A stretch of DNA of 19,362 bases, taken from the NCBI GenBank assembly GCA_009785775.1, contig WQVR01000002.1, positions 1-19,362 of the forward strand. Reading direction: 5' to 3'. Positions 5,642 to 13,132 of the stretch are shown in pieces. A program made the translations under genes and the position numbers. Below the pieces are notes generated by a model. It saw only the letters and a list, made by a program, of their open reading frames with translations. It did no database searches and had not been told where the DNA came from. Each line of letters opens with the position of its first letter. Within the stretch, counting starts at the first letter, position 1. This stretch comes from Candidatus Proendomicrobium guianensium (lineage in GTDB: Bacteria > Elusimicrobiota > Endomicrobiia > Endomicrobiales > Endomicrobiaceae).

Positions 5642-7643
5642 GCTTTTGCCCTTTTTGAGTTTTTCTTTCTTTAGCAGTAGGGTGTAAAAGTTTGCGAGCG
5701 CTTAGTAGTGTGCGCTGGTAGCGCTCAAGTAGTTCTAAATGCGCCGGTGTTGTATCTGTAGCGCTTAAGCGCCCTGTGGTATTATCAAAAAGCCAACTTG
5801 AGAAATTTCTGTGCGTAAAATTGAACCTTATGGCTATGTCGTCTTGCGCTGCAATGCCGAAAGTATTAAAAGTAAACCCGGGACCTTCTGAAAATAAATT
5901 TCTGCCGGCGGCAATATAGTTTATGTCTGAAAGAGCAAGATGATAAAGCGTAGGCATAATATCTAAGTGTGAAGCGACTTGCGACGTATCAATTTCACGC
6001 CTGAATCGCGGCGGCAAATAAATGTAAAACGGAACCGCCCAGCGCAAAAACGCGTCTTCGTTTGAAAAGTGCGTGAATTCCCTTAAAGAGTGATCACCCG
6101 TTATAACTACTATTGTGTTTTCGGCTAAGTGAGAATTTTTTATCCTGTCTAAAAAAGCCGCAAGTTGAATGTTTGCAAATTGGAAAGTTTCAAATATTCT
6201 GTTGCCCCAACGCCTTTCATGAGGCATCATATTGCGGACTTCTTGGGGTATGGTTATAGGAAGCGGCGTAAACGTGGGCGGTATTTCGTAAGGCGGATGA
6301 ACCGCGGTAGATAAAGAAAATATAAACACGGGCTCTTCTGCATTTGTAAGTTCTCTGTAAACAAGTTCTAAAAACTGTTGGTCGTTTAAGCCCCATTGAT
6401 GTCTGTGAACATTAACAATGTCGCCCTCACCCACAAGCCTTTGGAAGCCTTGCGACCTTAAAAAAGTATTCATGCCGCGCCACGCAAAACTACCCCCGTA
6501 AACCGCTACGGTAGAAAACCCTGCTCTTCTAAACACATTAGCCGCAGAACTTGCGTAACTGTAAAATGCCCGCGGGGTTTGGGTAATATAGCCCATGGGA
6601 GGTATGGGCGGCATGTTTAAAACTAATGCTTCAAGCGCGTCAATTGTAATATGTCCTGCAGGGAGCATATTTTTAAGCAAAATGTCTTCTTGGAAGTGTC
6701 TGCTTAAATCTCCCATAACATTAAACTCAGGGCTGTCAAAAAGTATAGGAAAAAGCCCGAAGCTTTCCATAACAATTACTACAACATTGGGCGGATTTTC
6801 GGCGGTATATGGGTTAAAAGGAACATGCCCTTTAAACATTGAAACGTCCGGCTGTATGTGATATGCGCCAAGAATGCCTGCAAGGTTTACAGTTCCCCGC
6901 ACCATTTCGAGCCTTGCATACACTGTGTCTGTAAGGGGCTGTGTAACATTAAGCGCGAGTTTGTTTATAAATTTACTGGGTGAAATGTCTGCATGGAACG
7001 AGCCTAACGGAAACATGCTAACCGTGCCGCGCGCCGCCAAAAATAAAAGTCCCAGAATTAACACGGTGGCAACCGCGTTAAAAACATAGCCTCTGGCAAG
7101 GCTGAAATTATTTTTGGTATCTTTTAAAATTGCCGCGCACACTTTGTACACTCCGTAGCAAACTGCAAAAAATGCCAGCATTACCGGTATTAAGCGGCGG
7201 TCGCGTATTATGGTTTGAATTAATGCGTAGGTGTCGTCTTCAAAAAATCCAAAAATTAAAATGTTTATATGGTTTTGAAAGTTTAAGTAAAAACCAAAGT
7301 TTACAATGGTTGCAAAAGTAAAAAAGGCAAACATTAGCGTGTAATAATACTTCGCAATTTTTAAGCCCGTATTAAAATTTTTGCTAAGCAAAGTTAAAAC
7401 CAAAAAACCCACTACTACAGGCATGTTAACATAGGCAAGGGGGGAAGCGTCAAAGCGTAAGCCCATGCCAAAAGCCCTAAGTACAAAATTCCACATGCCG
7501 GCTAGTTCTGCAAAATTGCCGAAAGCAAGCAAAAAAATAAGCCTGTAAAGGCTCATAAGCGCCATAAGAAAGGCGTTTAAAAGCAGAAGCTTTACAAGCA
7601 GGTTAAAAAACTTATCAAAATCTATTTTTACGGCTTTTGGCAT
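5622..7643 (-). CDS. LTA synthase-family sulfatase (membrane phosphoglycerol/phosphoethanolamine-type transferase)
   Basis: This 673-residue protein has five membrane helices (roughly 15-40, 72-88, 100-120, 150-172, 186-205) and then an extracytoplasmic alkaline phosphatase/sulfatase domain from about 285. Residues matching the LtaS active site are visible: E293 (VMESFG), T333 as candidate nucleophile (GHITIDALEAL), and D517-H518 (TGDHSL). Their spacing is close to E255/T300/D475/H476 of Staphylococcus LtaS. H449 (STAVHPPYE) fits the substrate-pocket His. Such enzymes move phosphoglycerol or phosphoethanolamine head groups onto surface glycans or lipids. In a Gram-negative-type cell the product is probably a decorated periplasmic glycan or LPS, not LTA. 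AAGGAT lies 6-7 bases before the ATG. It heads the operon with the ankyrin protein and exonuclease III. Confidence 0.88.
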   Translation of the reverse strand: MPKAVKIDFDKFFNLLVKLLLLNAFLMALMSLYRLIFLLAFGNFAELAGMWNFVLRAFGMGLRFDASPLAYVNMPVVVGFLVLTLLSKNFNTGLKIAKYYYTLMFAFFTFATIVNFGFYLNFQNHINILIFGFFEDDTYALIQTIIRDRRLIPVMLAFFAVCYGVYKVCAAILKDTKNNFSLARGYVFNAVATVLILGLLFLAARGTVSMFPLGSFHADISPSKFINKLALNVTQPLTDTVYARLEMVRGTVNLAGILGAYHIQPDVSMFKGHVPFNPYTAENPPNVVVIVMESFGLFPILFDSPEFNVMGDLSRHFQEDILLKNMLPAGHITIDALEALVLNMPPIPPMGYITQTPRAFYSYASSAANVFRRAGFSTVAVYGGSFAWRGMNTFLRSQGFQRLVGEGDIVNVHRHQWGLNDQQFLELVYRELTNAEEPVFIFSLSTAVHPPYEIPPTFTPLPITIPQEVRNMMPHERRWGNRIFETFQFANIQLAAFLDRIKNSHLAENTIVVITGDHSLREFTHFSNEDAFLRWAVPFYIYLPPRFRREIDTSQVASHLDIMPTLYHLALSDINYIAAGRNLFSEGPGFTFNTFGIAAQDDIAIRFNFTHRNFSSWLFDNTTGRLSATDTTPAHLELLERYQRTLLSARKLLHPTAKERKTQKGQKHEKETY

Positions 7644-7679
7644 TTTGTATCCTTATGTGTGTATAAACTTAAAGCCCTT

Positions 7680-7883
7680 GTTAGCTTGCCTTTTGTTTTT
7701 GCGCTTAGCGCACCCGGCAGGCATTTGCTTAAAATTTTTAAGCGTTTTTCGAACTTGCGGGCAGTTTATAACGACTTATAATGTAGCCCGCTTCAAACAT
7801 GCGAAAAACGATAAACTTAAAAATTTTTCGCTCATAAGCCGCCTGAACGGTGCTTTAACCGCAAAGACAAAAGGCAAGCTAGC
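7680..7883. repeat. Long imperfect inverted repeat (about 204 bases) between the sulfatase gene and rng
   Basis: The outer arms 7680-7703 and 7860-7883 pair over 24 continuous positions, two of them U-G when read as plus-strand RNA. Further matched blocks follow inward: 7710-7714 with 7849-7853, 7718-7722 with 7841-7845, 7731-7742 with 7816-7827, 7743-7751 with 7802-7810, and GCGGGC 7757-7762 with GCCCGC 7786-7791. Small bulges separate them. The 23-base AT-rich loop (7763-7785) contains TATAAT at 7777-7782. It fills most of the 275-base gap upstream of the sulfatase gene. No target-site duplication is obvious. It could be a miniature inverted-repeat element or a structured RNA. Confidence 0.7.
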
Positions 7884-7889
7884 GAGAAT

Positions 7890-7912
7890 ATAAGGGGCGT
7901 GCAAAGCCCCCA
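7890..7912 (-). terminator. Intrinsic terminator after rng
   Basis: On the minus strand, eight bases past the rng stop, GGGGC (7910-7906) pairs with GCCCC (7898-7894) around a 7-base loop and is followed by a T-rich run (TTATATT). This would end the long mreC-to-rng transcript and separate it from the sulfatase operon. Confidence 0.6.
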
Positions 7913-7918
7913 GTTAAA

Positions 7919-9346
7919 TTATTCAAAAATTATGTTGTAATCTTCTCTGTCTATGTTTTGCGACTGGTGTATTTCAAACTTTTTGCCAAAAAGCTCTTTA
8001 AGGCGCCCTAAGCGCTCTTTAAAATATTCGGCAACGTCAGGGTTAACTTTTATTTTTATTATACCGTGGTGCATATCTCCCTGCATTTGTTCTATCTCGT
8101 CGCAAACATTAATAAATATGGATTCTTTAGATAATACTAGTCCCAGACCGCCGCATGTGGGGCAGGTGTCTCCAAGCAGTGAAAATAAAGATTCGCGCTT
8201 TCTTTCGCGCGTCATTTCAATAAGCCCAAGGCGGGTAATAGGCCATATTTTTATTTTGGCTTTATCGCCTTTTGCAGATGAGCGCAGGGCTTCTAAAACT
8301 TTTTGGCGGTTACCCTGTTTTTTCATGTCTATAAAATCTATAACTATTATGCCGCCGATATTTCTAAGCCGAAGCTGGCGCGCAATTTCGGATGCCGCTT
8401 GCACGTTTGTTATAACTGCGGTTTCCTCTTGTGATGTTTTGCCCGTGAATTTTCCAGAGTTTACATCTATAGCGCATAAAGATTCGGCTTCTTGTATTAT
8501 AAGATAACCGCCGGACGGCAACTTTACTTTGTTAGAGCGCAGGCGCTGTATTTCTTGCTCTATGCCGTAAGCTTTAAAAACAGGCACAGACCCTTCGTAG
8601 TGGGTAATTTTGCCAAGGAGTTCGGGTGAAACTATTTTTACAAACTCCGTAACGTCTTTAAGTTCTTTTTTAGAATCTATCTGCATATGTTCAACGTCTT
8701 CGGTAAAGTAATCCCGTATGGTTTGAAAAACCACGCCCAAATCTTTATGCACAAGAGTTAGCGCGGGGGCTTTTTCAAAACGCGAAACTATGCTTGCCCA
8801 AAGGCGCGTTAAATATTTTATTTCGCGGCTTATTTCGGCTTCGGTGGCGTCTTCAGCTTCGGTACGCACTATTATGCCGCCTGCGATATCTGTTTTTAAT
8901 TCCTGCACTATTTTTTTTAAGCGGTCGTATTCGGTCTTGTCTTCAATATTTTTTGATATGCCTATATTATTGCTAAAAGGCATATATACAAGCAGTCGTC
9001 CGGGAAGTGATATGTCCATGGTAACTTTGGGGCCTTTGGTGGAAATAGGCTCTTTATATACCTGCACCAATACTTCCTGATCAACCTTTAGCATATTTTC
9101 AATGGAATGTTCGCCTTTGGGGGCTATGGTGTCGCCCGCGCCAAGGTACGCGCTTTTTCCAAAACCGATATCTACAAAAGCGCTTGCCAGCCCCGGCACA
9201 ATGTTTTGCACTTTACCTTTGTAAATATTGTTTAATATTTTTTCAGATTCGCGGCGTTCTATAAAAATATCGCTTAGGCGCCCTTCTTCAAGCACCGCTA
9301 CTTTTGTTTCTTCTAAATTTCTATTTACTACTATTTCTTTTTTCAA
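7919..9346 (-). CDS. rng: Ribonuclease G/E family endoribonuclease
   Basis: This 475-residue protein has the length of RNase G and lacks the long C-terminal scaffold of RNase E. It has an S1 RNA-binding domain at about 35-117 (NIYKGKVQNIVPGLASAFVD). The DNase I-like catalytic core carries D294 (CAIDVNSGKF) and D337 (IVIDFIDM), which bind the catalytic magnesium. RLGLIEMTRERKRESL follows, then the zinc-link cysteines C395 and C398 (CPTCGG) used for dimerisation. These enzymes cut single-stranded AU-rich RNA, mature 16S rRNA 5' ends and start mRNA decay. The start codon is TTG at 9346, as no ATG fits; a GAGAG lies upstream. The gene follows the SGNH-like gene by 37 bases and ends the operon. 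In Escherichia coli rng is also close to mreBCD. Confidence 0.93.
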   Translation of the reverse strand: MKKEIVVNRNLEETKVAVLEEGRLSDIFIERRESEKILNNIYKGKVQNIVPGLASAFVDIGFGKSAYLGAGDTIAPKGEHSIENMLKVDQEVLVQVYKEPISTKGPKVTMDISLPGRLLVYMPFSNNIGISKNIEDKTEYDRLKKIVQELKTDIAGGIIVRTEAEDATEAEISREIKYLTRLWASIVSRFEKAPALTLVHKDLGVVFQTIRDYFTEDVEHMQIDSKKELKDVTEFVKIVSPELLGKITHYEGSVPVFKAYGIEQEIQRLRSNKVKLPSGGYLIIQEAESLCAIDVNSGKFTGKTSQEETAVITNVQAASEIARQLRLRNIGGIIVIDFIDMKKQGNRQKVLEALRSSAKGDKAKIKIWPITRLGLIEMTRERKRESLFSLLGDTCPTCGGLGLVLSKESIFINVCDEIEQMQGDMHHGIIKIKVNPDVAEYFKERLGRLKELFGKKFEIHQSQNIDREDYNIIFE

Positions 9347-9383
9347 TATGGTCTCTCTTTAAAGTTAAATTGTTACGGGCAAC

Positions 9384-10622
9384 CTAAAGCAGGTTGCTGT
9401 CTCTGATTTTGTTAAATACGTTTCGCGCTATTGCCATGTACCAGCTGTTAATAGTGACTTCATCTATGCTGGGCACATTTTGGTTGCTTAAAAAAGCAAC
9501 GTTATGGCTTTGGGCGAAAGCATGTATGGGGTTATTTGCTTGCACTTCCTTAGGATAATCTAAAAAAAGTACGGGTACGCCGCCGCGTGCGGCAACTTCT
9601 CTTATATTTTGAAAATCGTTTTTTATCCAGTGGTTTACGGTGTTTATCTTTTTTTCAAAATCTACAACGTTGATAGACGTTATGGCGTTAATAGCTTCTA
9701 TCATATCCTGAGTATGTTGCCTTAAAACCCGTGCAAAAAATAAAGCGTCTGCCGAAAGTTGCCCCGCAAAAGACATATACACCGAAACAAGCCCTTGGTA
9801 GTTTAAGTTGTCGGGGTCGAAAGGGTCTAAAAGTATGCCGGACTTAAAATGCCTTAAAGCCGTTTCATAACTGCCCATATTTAATGCTATTATGCCAAGC
9901 ATATAATACACGGTGGTATCCATAACGCCGTCGGGGGCGGTAAAAACAGACAAAACCCTAAGCGCATTGCCGAACTCACCGCGGCGAATATAATTCCACG
10001 CGTCATTATAAAAATGTATTCTTGTAATAAAGTTTAAATTTTCAAGATAAAGCGGGTTATCTAACAGCTTAAATTCGGGCACTACCGCAGGCACAAAAGT
10101 TTCTCTTTCCGTAAGCCCTACGGCCGCCCTAAATGCCGCGGCAAGCGGGGTTTGTGACCTAGCGGCAGGGGCTGTTTTAGACCTGTAGACACTTCTGACC
10201 TGACGGTTAAGCGTAATTACCGCGTCTAAGCTTGTGTCTTGCGGTATTTGTCGCGGCGCGGCGTTTCGTGTGCGCGCTCTGTAATACTCGTAAAAACCAA
10301 TAAGGTTAAAATAGTTAGCTTCACCCGACAAAATTACAGCAAGGTCCGGACGTAGGCGCCTGTTGGTAAAAAAAGAGGTAACTTGTGAGGTGTTCATGTC
10401 GAAAAACGTATAATTTTCAACTATCACACTATTTTCGCCGTAATGGTGGTCTAGCAAAAGCTGTAACATGTTTACAAACAGGTCAGGGTTTCTCAGGGTT
10501 ATAGCGTCGCCGAAAAACGCCACTCTTCTTGTTTGTCCTGCGGCGCGCCTGGAAGCTGTGGCGGCGGCCGTAAAGAACAGTAAAAAACAAAGCGAGGAGA
10601 TAAAAATTTTTTTAAAGTTCAT
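9384..10622 (-). CDS. Exported SGNH-like protein with TPR insertion, probable inactive hydrolase
   Basis: I start this at ATG 10622 (412 residues): it opens a good signal peptide (MNFKKIFISSLCFLLFF, likely cut near residue 22-24), and a GGGAAA precedes it. An in-frame ATG at 10637 adds five residues. After the signal peptide, VAFFGDAIT (34-42) matches SGNH block I, but the nucleophile Ser is Ala (A40). PDLAVILSGEAN (92-103) matches block III with N103. Two TPR-like helix pairs lie at about 207-275. The last part (VPVLFLDYP at 349-357, then IDEVTINSWYMAIARNVFNKI) aligns with the closing SGNH block, but the usual catalytic His is Val. It is therefore probably a periplasmic binding or scaffold protein. 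It overlaps the preceding radical SAM gene by 11 bases. Confidence 0.7.
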   Translation of the reverse strand: MNFKKIFISSLCFLLFFTAAATASRRAAGQTRRVAFFGDAITLRNPDLFVNMLQLLLDHHYGENSVIVENYTFFDMNTSQVTSFFTNRRLRPDLAVILSGEANYFNLIGFYEYYRARTRNAAPRQIPQDTSLDAVITLNRQVRSVYRSKTAPAARSQTPLAAAFRAAVGLTERETFVPAVVPEFKLLDNPLYLENLNFITRIHFYNDAWNYIRRGEFGNALRVLSVFTAPDGVMDTTVYYMLGIIALNMGSYETALRHFKSGILLDPFDPDNLNYQGLVSVYMSFAGQLSADALFFARVLRQHTQDMIEAINAITSINVVDFEKKINTVNHWIKNDFQNIREVAARGGVPVLFLDYPKEVQANNPIHAFAQSHNVAFLSNQNVPSIDEVTINSWYMAIARNVFNKIRDSNLL

Positions 10623-13098
10623 ACATTTTCCCGTCATGCGCTATAGCGAAAGCGTTTAAACGTTTTATTCCTAATATTGTGCCATAATTTTCACTATTTT
10701 CCAATAGTTTTTTTAAAATGCTTTCAGGCTTTAGGGTTTTGCCTGTTTCAGACTTTAAAATTAACCGCACGGTGTCTGCGCTTTCAAGCTTTATTATTAG
10801 GGGTTTTGCGTCAATTTCAACAGCTTTGCCCTTTTTTTGTTTAGTTATTAAAATTTGGGTGTTTGACAGAAATTTCTTAATATCGCTTTTGCTTAAATTT
10901 AAACCGGAAATTTCATATTCTATCGCATTACAAGAGCTTTCCGCTGAAGGAAAGCTTAAAGGTATGGGTTTTGCGCTTAAAAGAAAATATCCTTTGGGAA
11001 GTGCCGCGTTAATTTTTTTAAAAATTTCCTCAGGCGGTGTTATGGCATTTAAGCATAGGTCTGCTATTTCGGTTTCCGACTCATACCCCACGCTTATAGC
11101 TTGCCCGAAAGAAACTTTAACCTGCGGGCTAAACCCCTCGCTAAAACATACGGGAAGCCCTGAACGCATAATAGCGCGCCTTAAAACTTCTATTTGTTCT
11201 AAATGGGAAACGTATTTTACCAGCCCGCGCCTTGCAAAGCGCAGGCGCACTTTCATTTTTGGGGGTTGTGCCTGTTTTTGCGGCATTGCCGCAGGCAGTT
11301 GCGGAAAATTTGCGGGCTCACCCGAGATAGGCGACGGAATGTTTTTGTTGGTTGCGGATTTGTCATACAATCCTGCTTCTTTGAGCCCTGCGAGATAGTC
11401 TTTGTATAAATCTTCTTTGCTTACTCCAAAATCTAAATGCTCCCACGGAAACTTTTCATTTTCCGGGCGTTGCCTGTAAACATAAAAATCTAAATTTAAT
11501 CCGCTTTCTGATATAGCTTCCTGCCAAAGTGAAAAATTAAATTTTTCTGCCCATTGGTCTAAACGCGCGCCTTTTTGCCAAACTTTGTATATAACACGGG
11601 CGAGCCGTCTGTCGCCGCGGGCGAGAAAAGCTTCTATAAGGCTTGAGGCTGAGTTATGCGCTTTAATATTTGCGGGCAATTTTTTAAGAATTGATATTTT
11701 TTCTTTTATGTCATCTTGGGGAGCCATTTGAGCCCATTGAAAAGTTGTTTGCGCTTTAGGCACAAAAGGCGAAACGGTAATATTAAAGTTTAGCCCCTTT
11801 GCTTGTGCTTTTACGTTTCGTATAAGGCGGCCTATTGCTAAAATATCTTCGGGAGTTTCTGCGGGAAGTCCTATCATAAAATAAAGTTTTATAACTTTCC
11901 AACCTAAAGAGTGGGCAAATGTTAGCGTATTAATAATTTCTTCGTCGCTTAAATATTTGCCTATAACGTTTCTAAGTTTTTGGCTTGCTGCCTCGGGCGC
12001 AAGGGTTAGCGTAGGGCGTTTTAAGCCGTTAATGTAGGCGGCGGCCGCCACCGAAAAAGCATTACAACGAAGGCTTGGCAGTGAAATATTAATTTTTTGC
12101 GCCTTGTAGCGCGTGGAAGTTTCAATAAGCAACATTTTTAAATGTTTGTAATCGCTTGAAGACAGTGAACTGAAAGATATTTCATTGTATCCGGTAGCTT
12201 GTAAGTTGCTATCTAACAATTTTAAAAGAGCCTGCGGCTCCTTTTGGCGCCATGGACGGTAATATTTAGACGCCGCGCAAAAACGGCAACGCCCGGGGCA
12301 ACCCCGCGCGACTTCAATGTTTATTCTGTTGTGCACGGTTTCGGTAAAGGGCACAATTTTTGCGGCGGGGAAAAAAAGTTTGTTTACGTCTGAAACGCGT
12401 TTAGATATTTTAGGGCTTGCTACAGGGTTGTTTGGCGTAAGCGCGTCAAAAGTGCCGTCTGTGTTATACGTTGCGTCGTAAAAACTTGGCACATAAACGC
12501 CTTGTATTTGCGCCAAAGTTTCCAACACATTTTTACGGGTGGTATGTTGCGATTTAAGCGCTTTAGCTTTAATTATTACTTCTTCTAAAACTTCCTCGCC
12601 GTCTCCCAGTACAAATAAATCAAAAAAATCGGCAAAAGGCTCGGGGTTTGTAAGCACAGGGCCGCCGCCGATAATAAGCGGTTCGCCTTCTTTTCTGCCA
12701 CATGCAAAAACGCTAATGCCTGAAAGGTCTAACATATTTACAATGTTTGTAGCGGCAAGCTCGCTTTGCAGGCTAAAGCCTACAATGTCGAAAGTGTTTA
12801 AAAAACTTTTAGATTCAAGGCTGAAAAGCCCTATGTTTTTTTCTCTTAAAATTTTTTCAAGGTCAGTTGCCGGCGCAAAGCAGCGTTCGCAGCGGGCAAG
12901 TTTACTCTCGTTTACCAAGTGGTATAAAATTTCTATCCCAAGGTTTGAAGTTCCTACTTCGTAAACGTCGCCAAAGGCAAGGCAAACCGAAAAGTCTTGC
13001 GACATGTCAGGCGTATGGGAGTTAAGCTCTGTTCCGCAGTAGCGCGAAGGGCGTTCTATAAAAGGTAAAATAAGGTCTAAATTTTTTTCTGATATCAT
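10612..13098 (-). CDS. Fused B12-binding radical SAM (TIGR03960-type) and DUF2344 (TIGR03936-type) protein
   Basis: This protein has 828 residues. Residues about 1-240 form the B12-binding-like N-terminal region (GDGEEV near 166, IIGGGPVLTNPEP at 142-154). A radical SAM domain follows with C267, C271 and C274 in CPGRCRFC. From about 614 a DUF2344 domain begins (KMKVRLRFARRGLVKYVSHL) and ends near 820. A proline- and alanine-rich linker (585-613) joins the halves. In many clostridia the two parts are separate adjacent genes next to rng and rplU-rpmA; a single fused protein is also known. Its substrate is unknown to me; repeated linkage to RNase G suggests an RNA- or ribosome-related task. ATG at 13098, 34 bases after rodA, with a weak GGA. 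The next gene overlaps its end. Confidence 0.85.
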   Translation of the reverse strand: MISEKNLDLILPFIERPSRYCGTELNSHTPDMSQDFSVCLAFGDVYEVGTSNLGIEILYHLVNESKLARCERCFAPATDLEKILREKNIGLFSLESKSFLNTFDIVGFSLQSELAATNIVNMLDLSGISVFACGRKEGEPLIIGGGPVLTNPEPFADFFDLFVLGDGEEVLEEVIIKAKALKSQHTTRKNVLETLAQIQGVYVPSFYDATYNTDGTFDALTPNNPVASPKISKRVSDVNKLFFPAAKIVPFTETVHNRINIEVARGCPGRCRFCAASKYYRPWRQKEPQALLKLLDSNLQATGYNEISFSSLSSSDYKHLKMLLIETSTRYKAQKINISLPSLRCNAFSVAAAAYINGLKRPTLTLAPEAASQKLRNVIGKYLSDEEIINTLTFAHSLGWKVIKLYFMIGLPAETPEDILAIGRLIRNVKAQAKGLNFNITVSPFVPKAQTTFQWAQMAPQDDIKEKISILKKLPANIKAHNSASSLIEAFLARGDRRLARVIYKVWQKGARLDQWAEKFNFSLWQEAISESGLNLDFYVYRQRPENEKFPWEHLDFGVSKEDLYKDYLAGLKEAGLYDKSATNKNIPSPISGEPANFPQLPAAMPQKQAQPPKMKVRLRFARRGLVKYVSHLEQIEVLRRAIMRSGLPVCFSEGFSPQVKVSFGQAISVGYESETEIADLCLNAITPPEEIFKKINAALPKGYFLLSAKPIPLSFPSAESSCNAIEYEISGLNLSKSDIKKFLSNTQILITKQKKGKAVEIDAKPLIIKLESADTVRLILKSETGKTLKPESILKKLLENSENYGTILGIKRLNAFAIAHDGKMYEL

Positions 13099-13132
13099 AT
13101 TAATCCGTAGTAGTCGTTTAGTATAAAGCGCC

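Noticed and set aside
7650..7720. Minus-strand promoter directly before the sulfatase gene
   Set aside because: A TTTATAC-like -10 is present near 7660-7668 but no -35 at a usable distance; the true promoter may lie in the inverted repeat loop, which I cannot decide.
7645..7893. Plus-strand open frame of 82 codons across the long inverted repeat
   Set aside because: It lies almost entirely inside the inverted repeat, has no ribosome-binding site and its translation (Cys/Leu/Lys mixture) shows no domain; the open frame is best explained by the repeat's composition.
10718..11398. Long plus-strand open frame (226 codons) opposite the radical SAM fusion
   Set aside because: It is antisense to the conserved DUF2344 domain, with no ribosome-binding site or recognisable domain, so it is a shadow.
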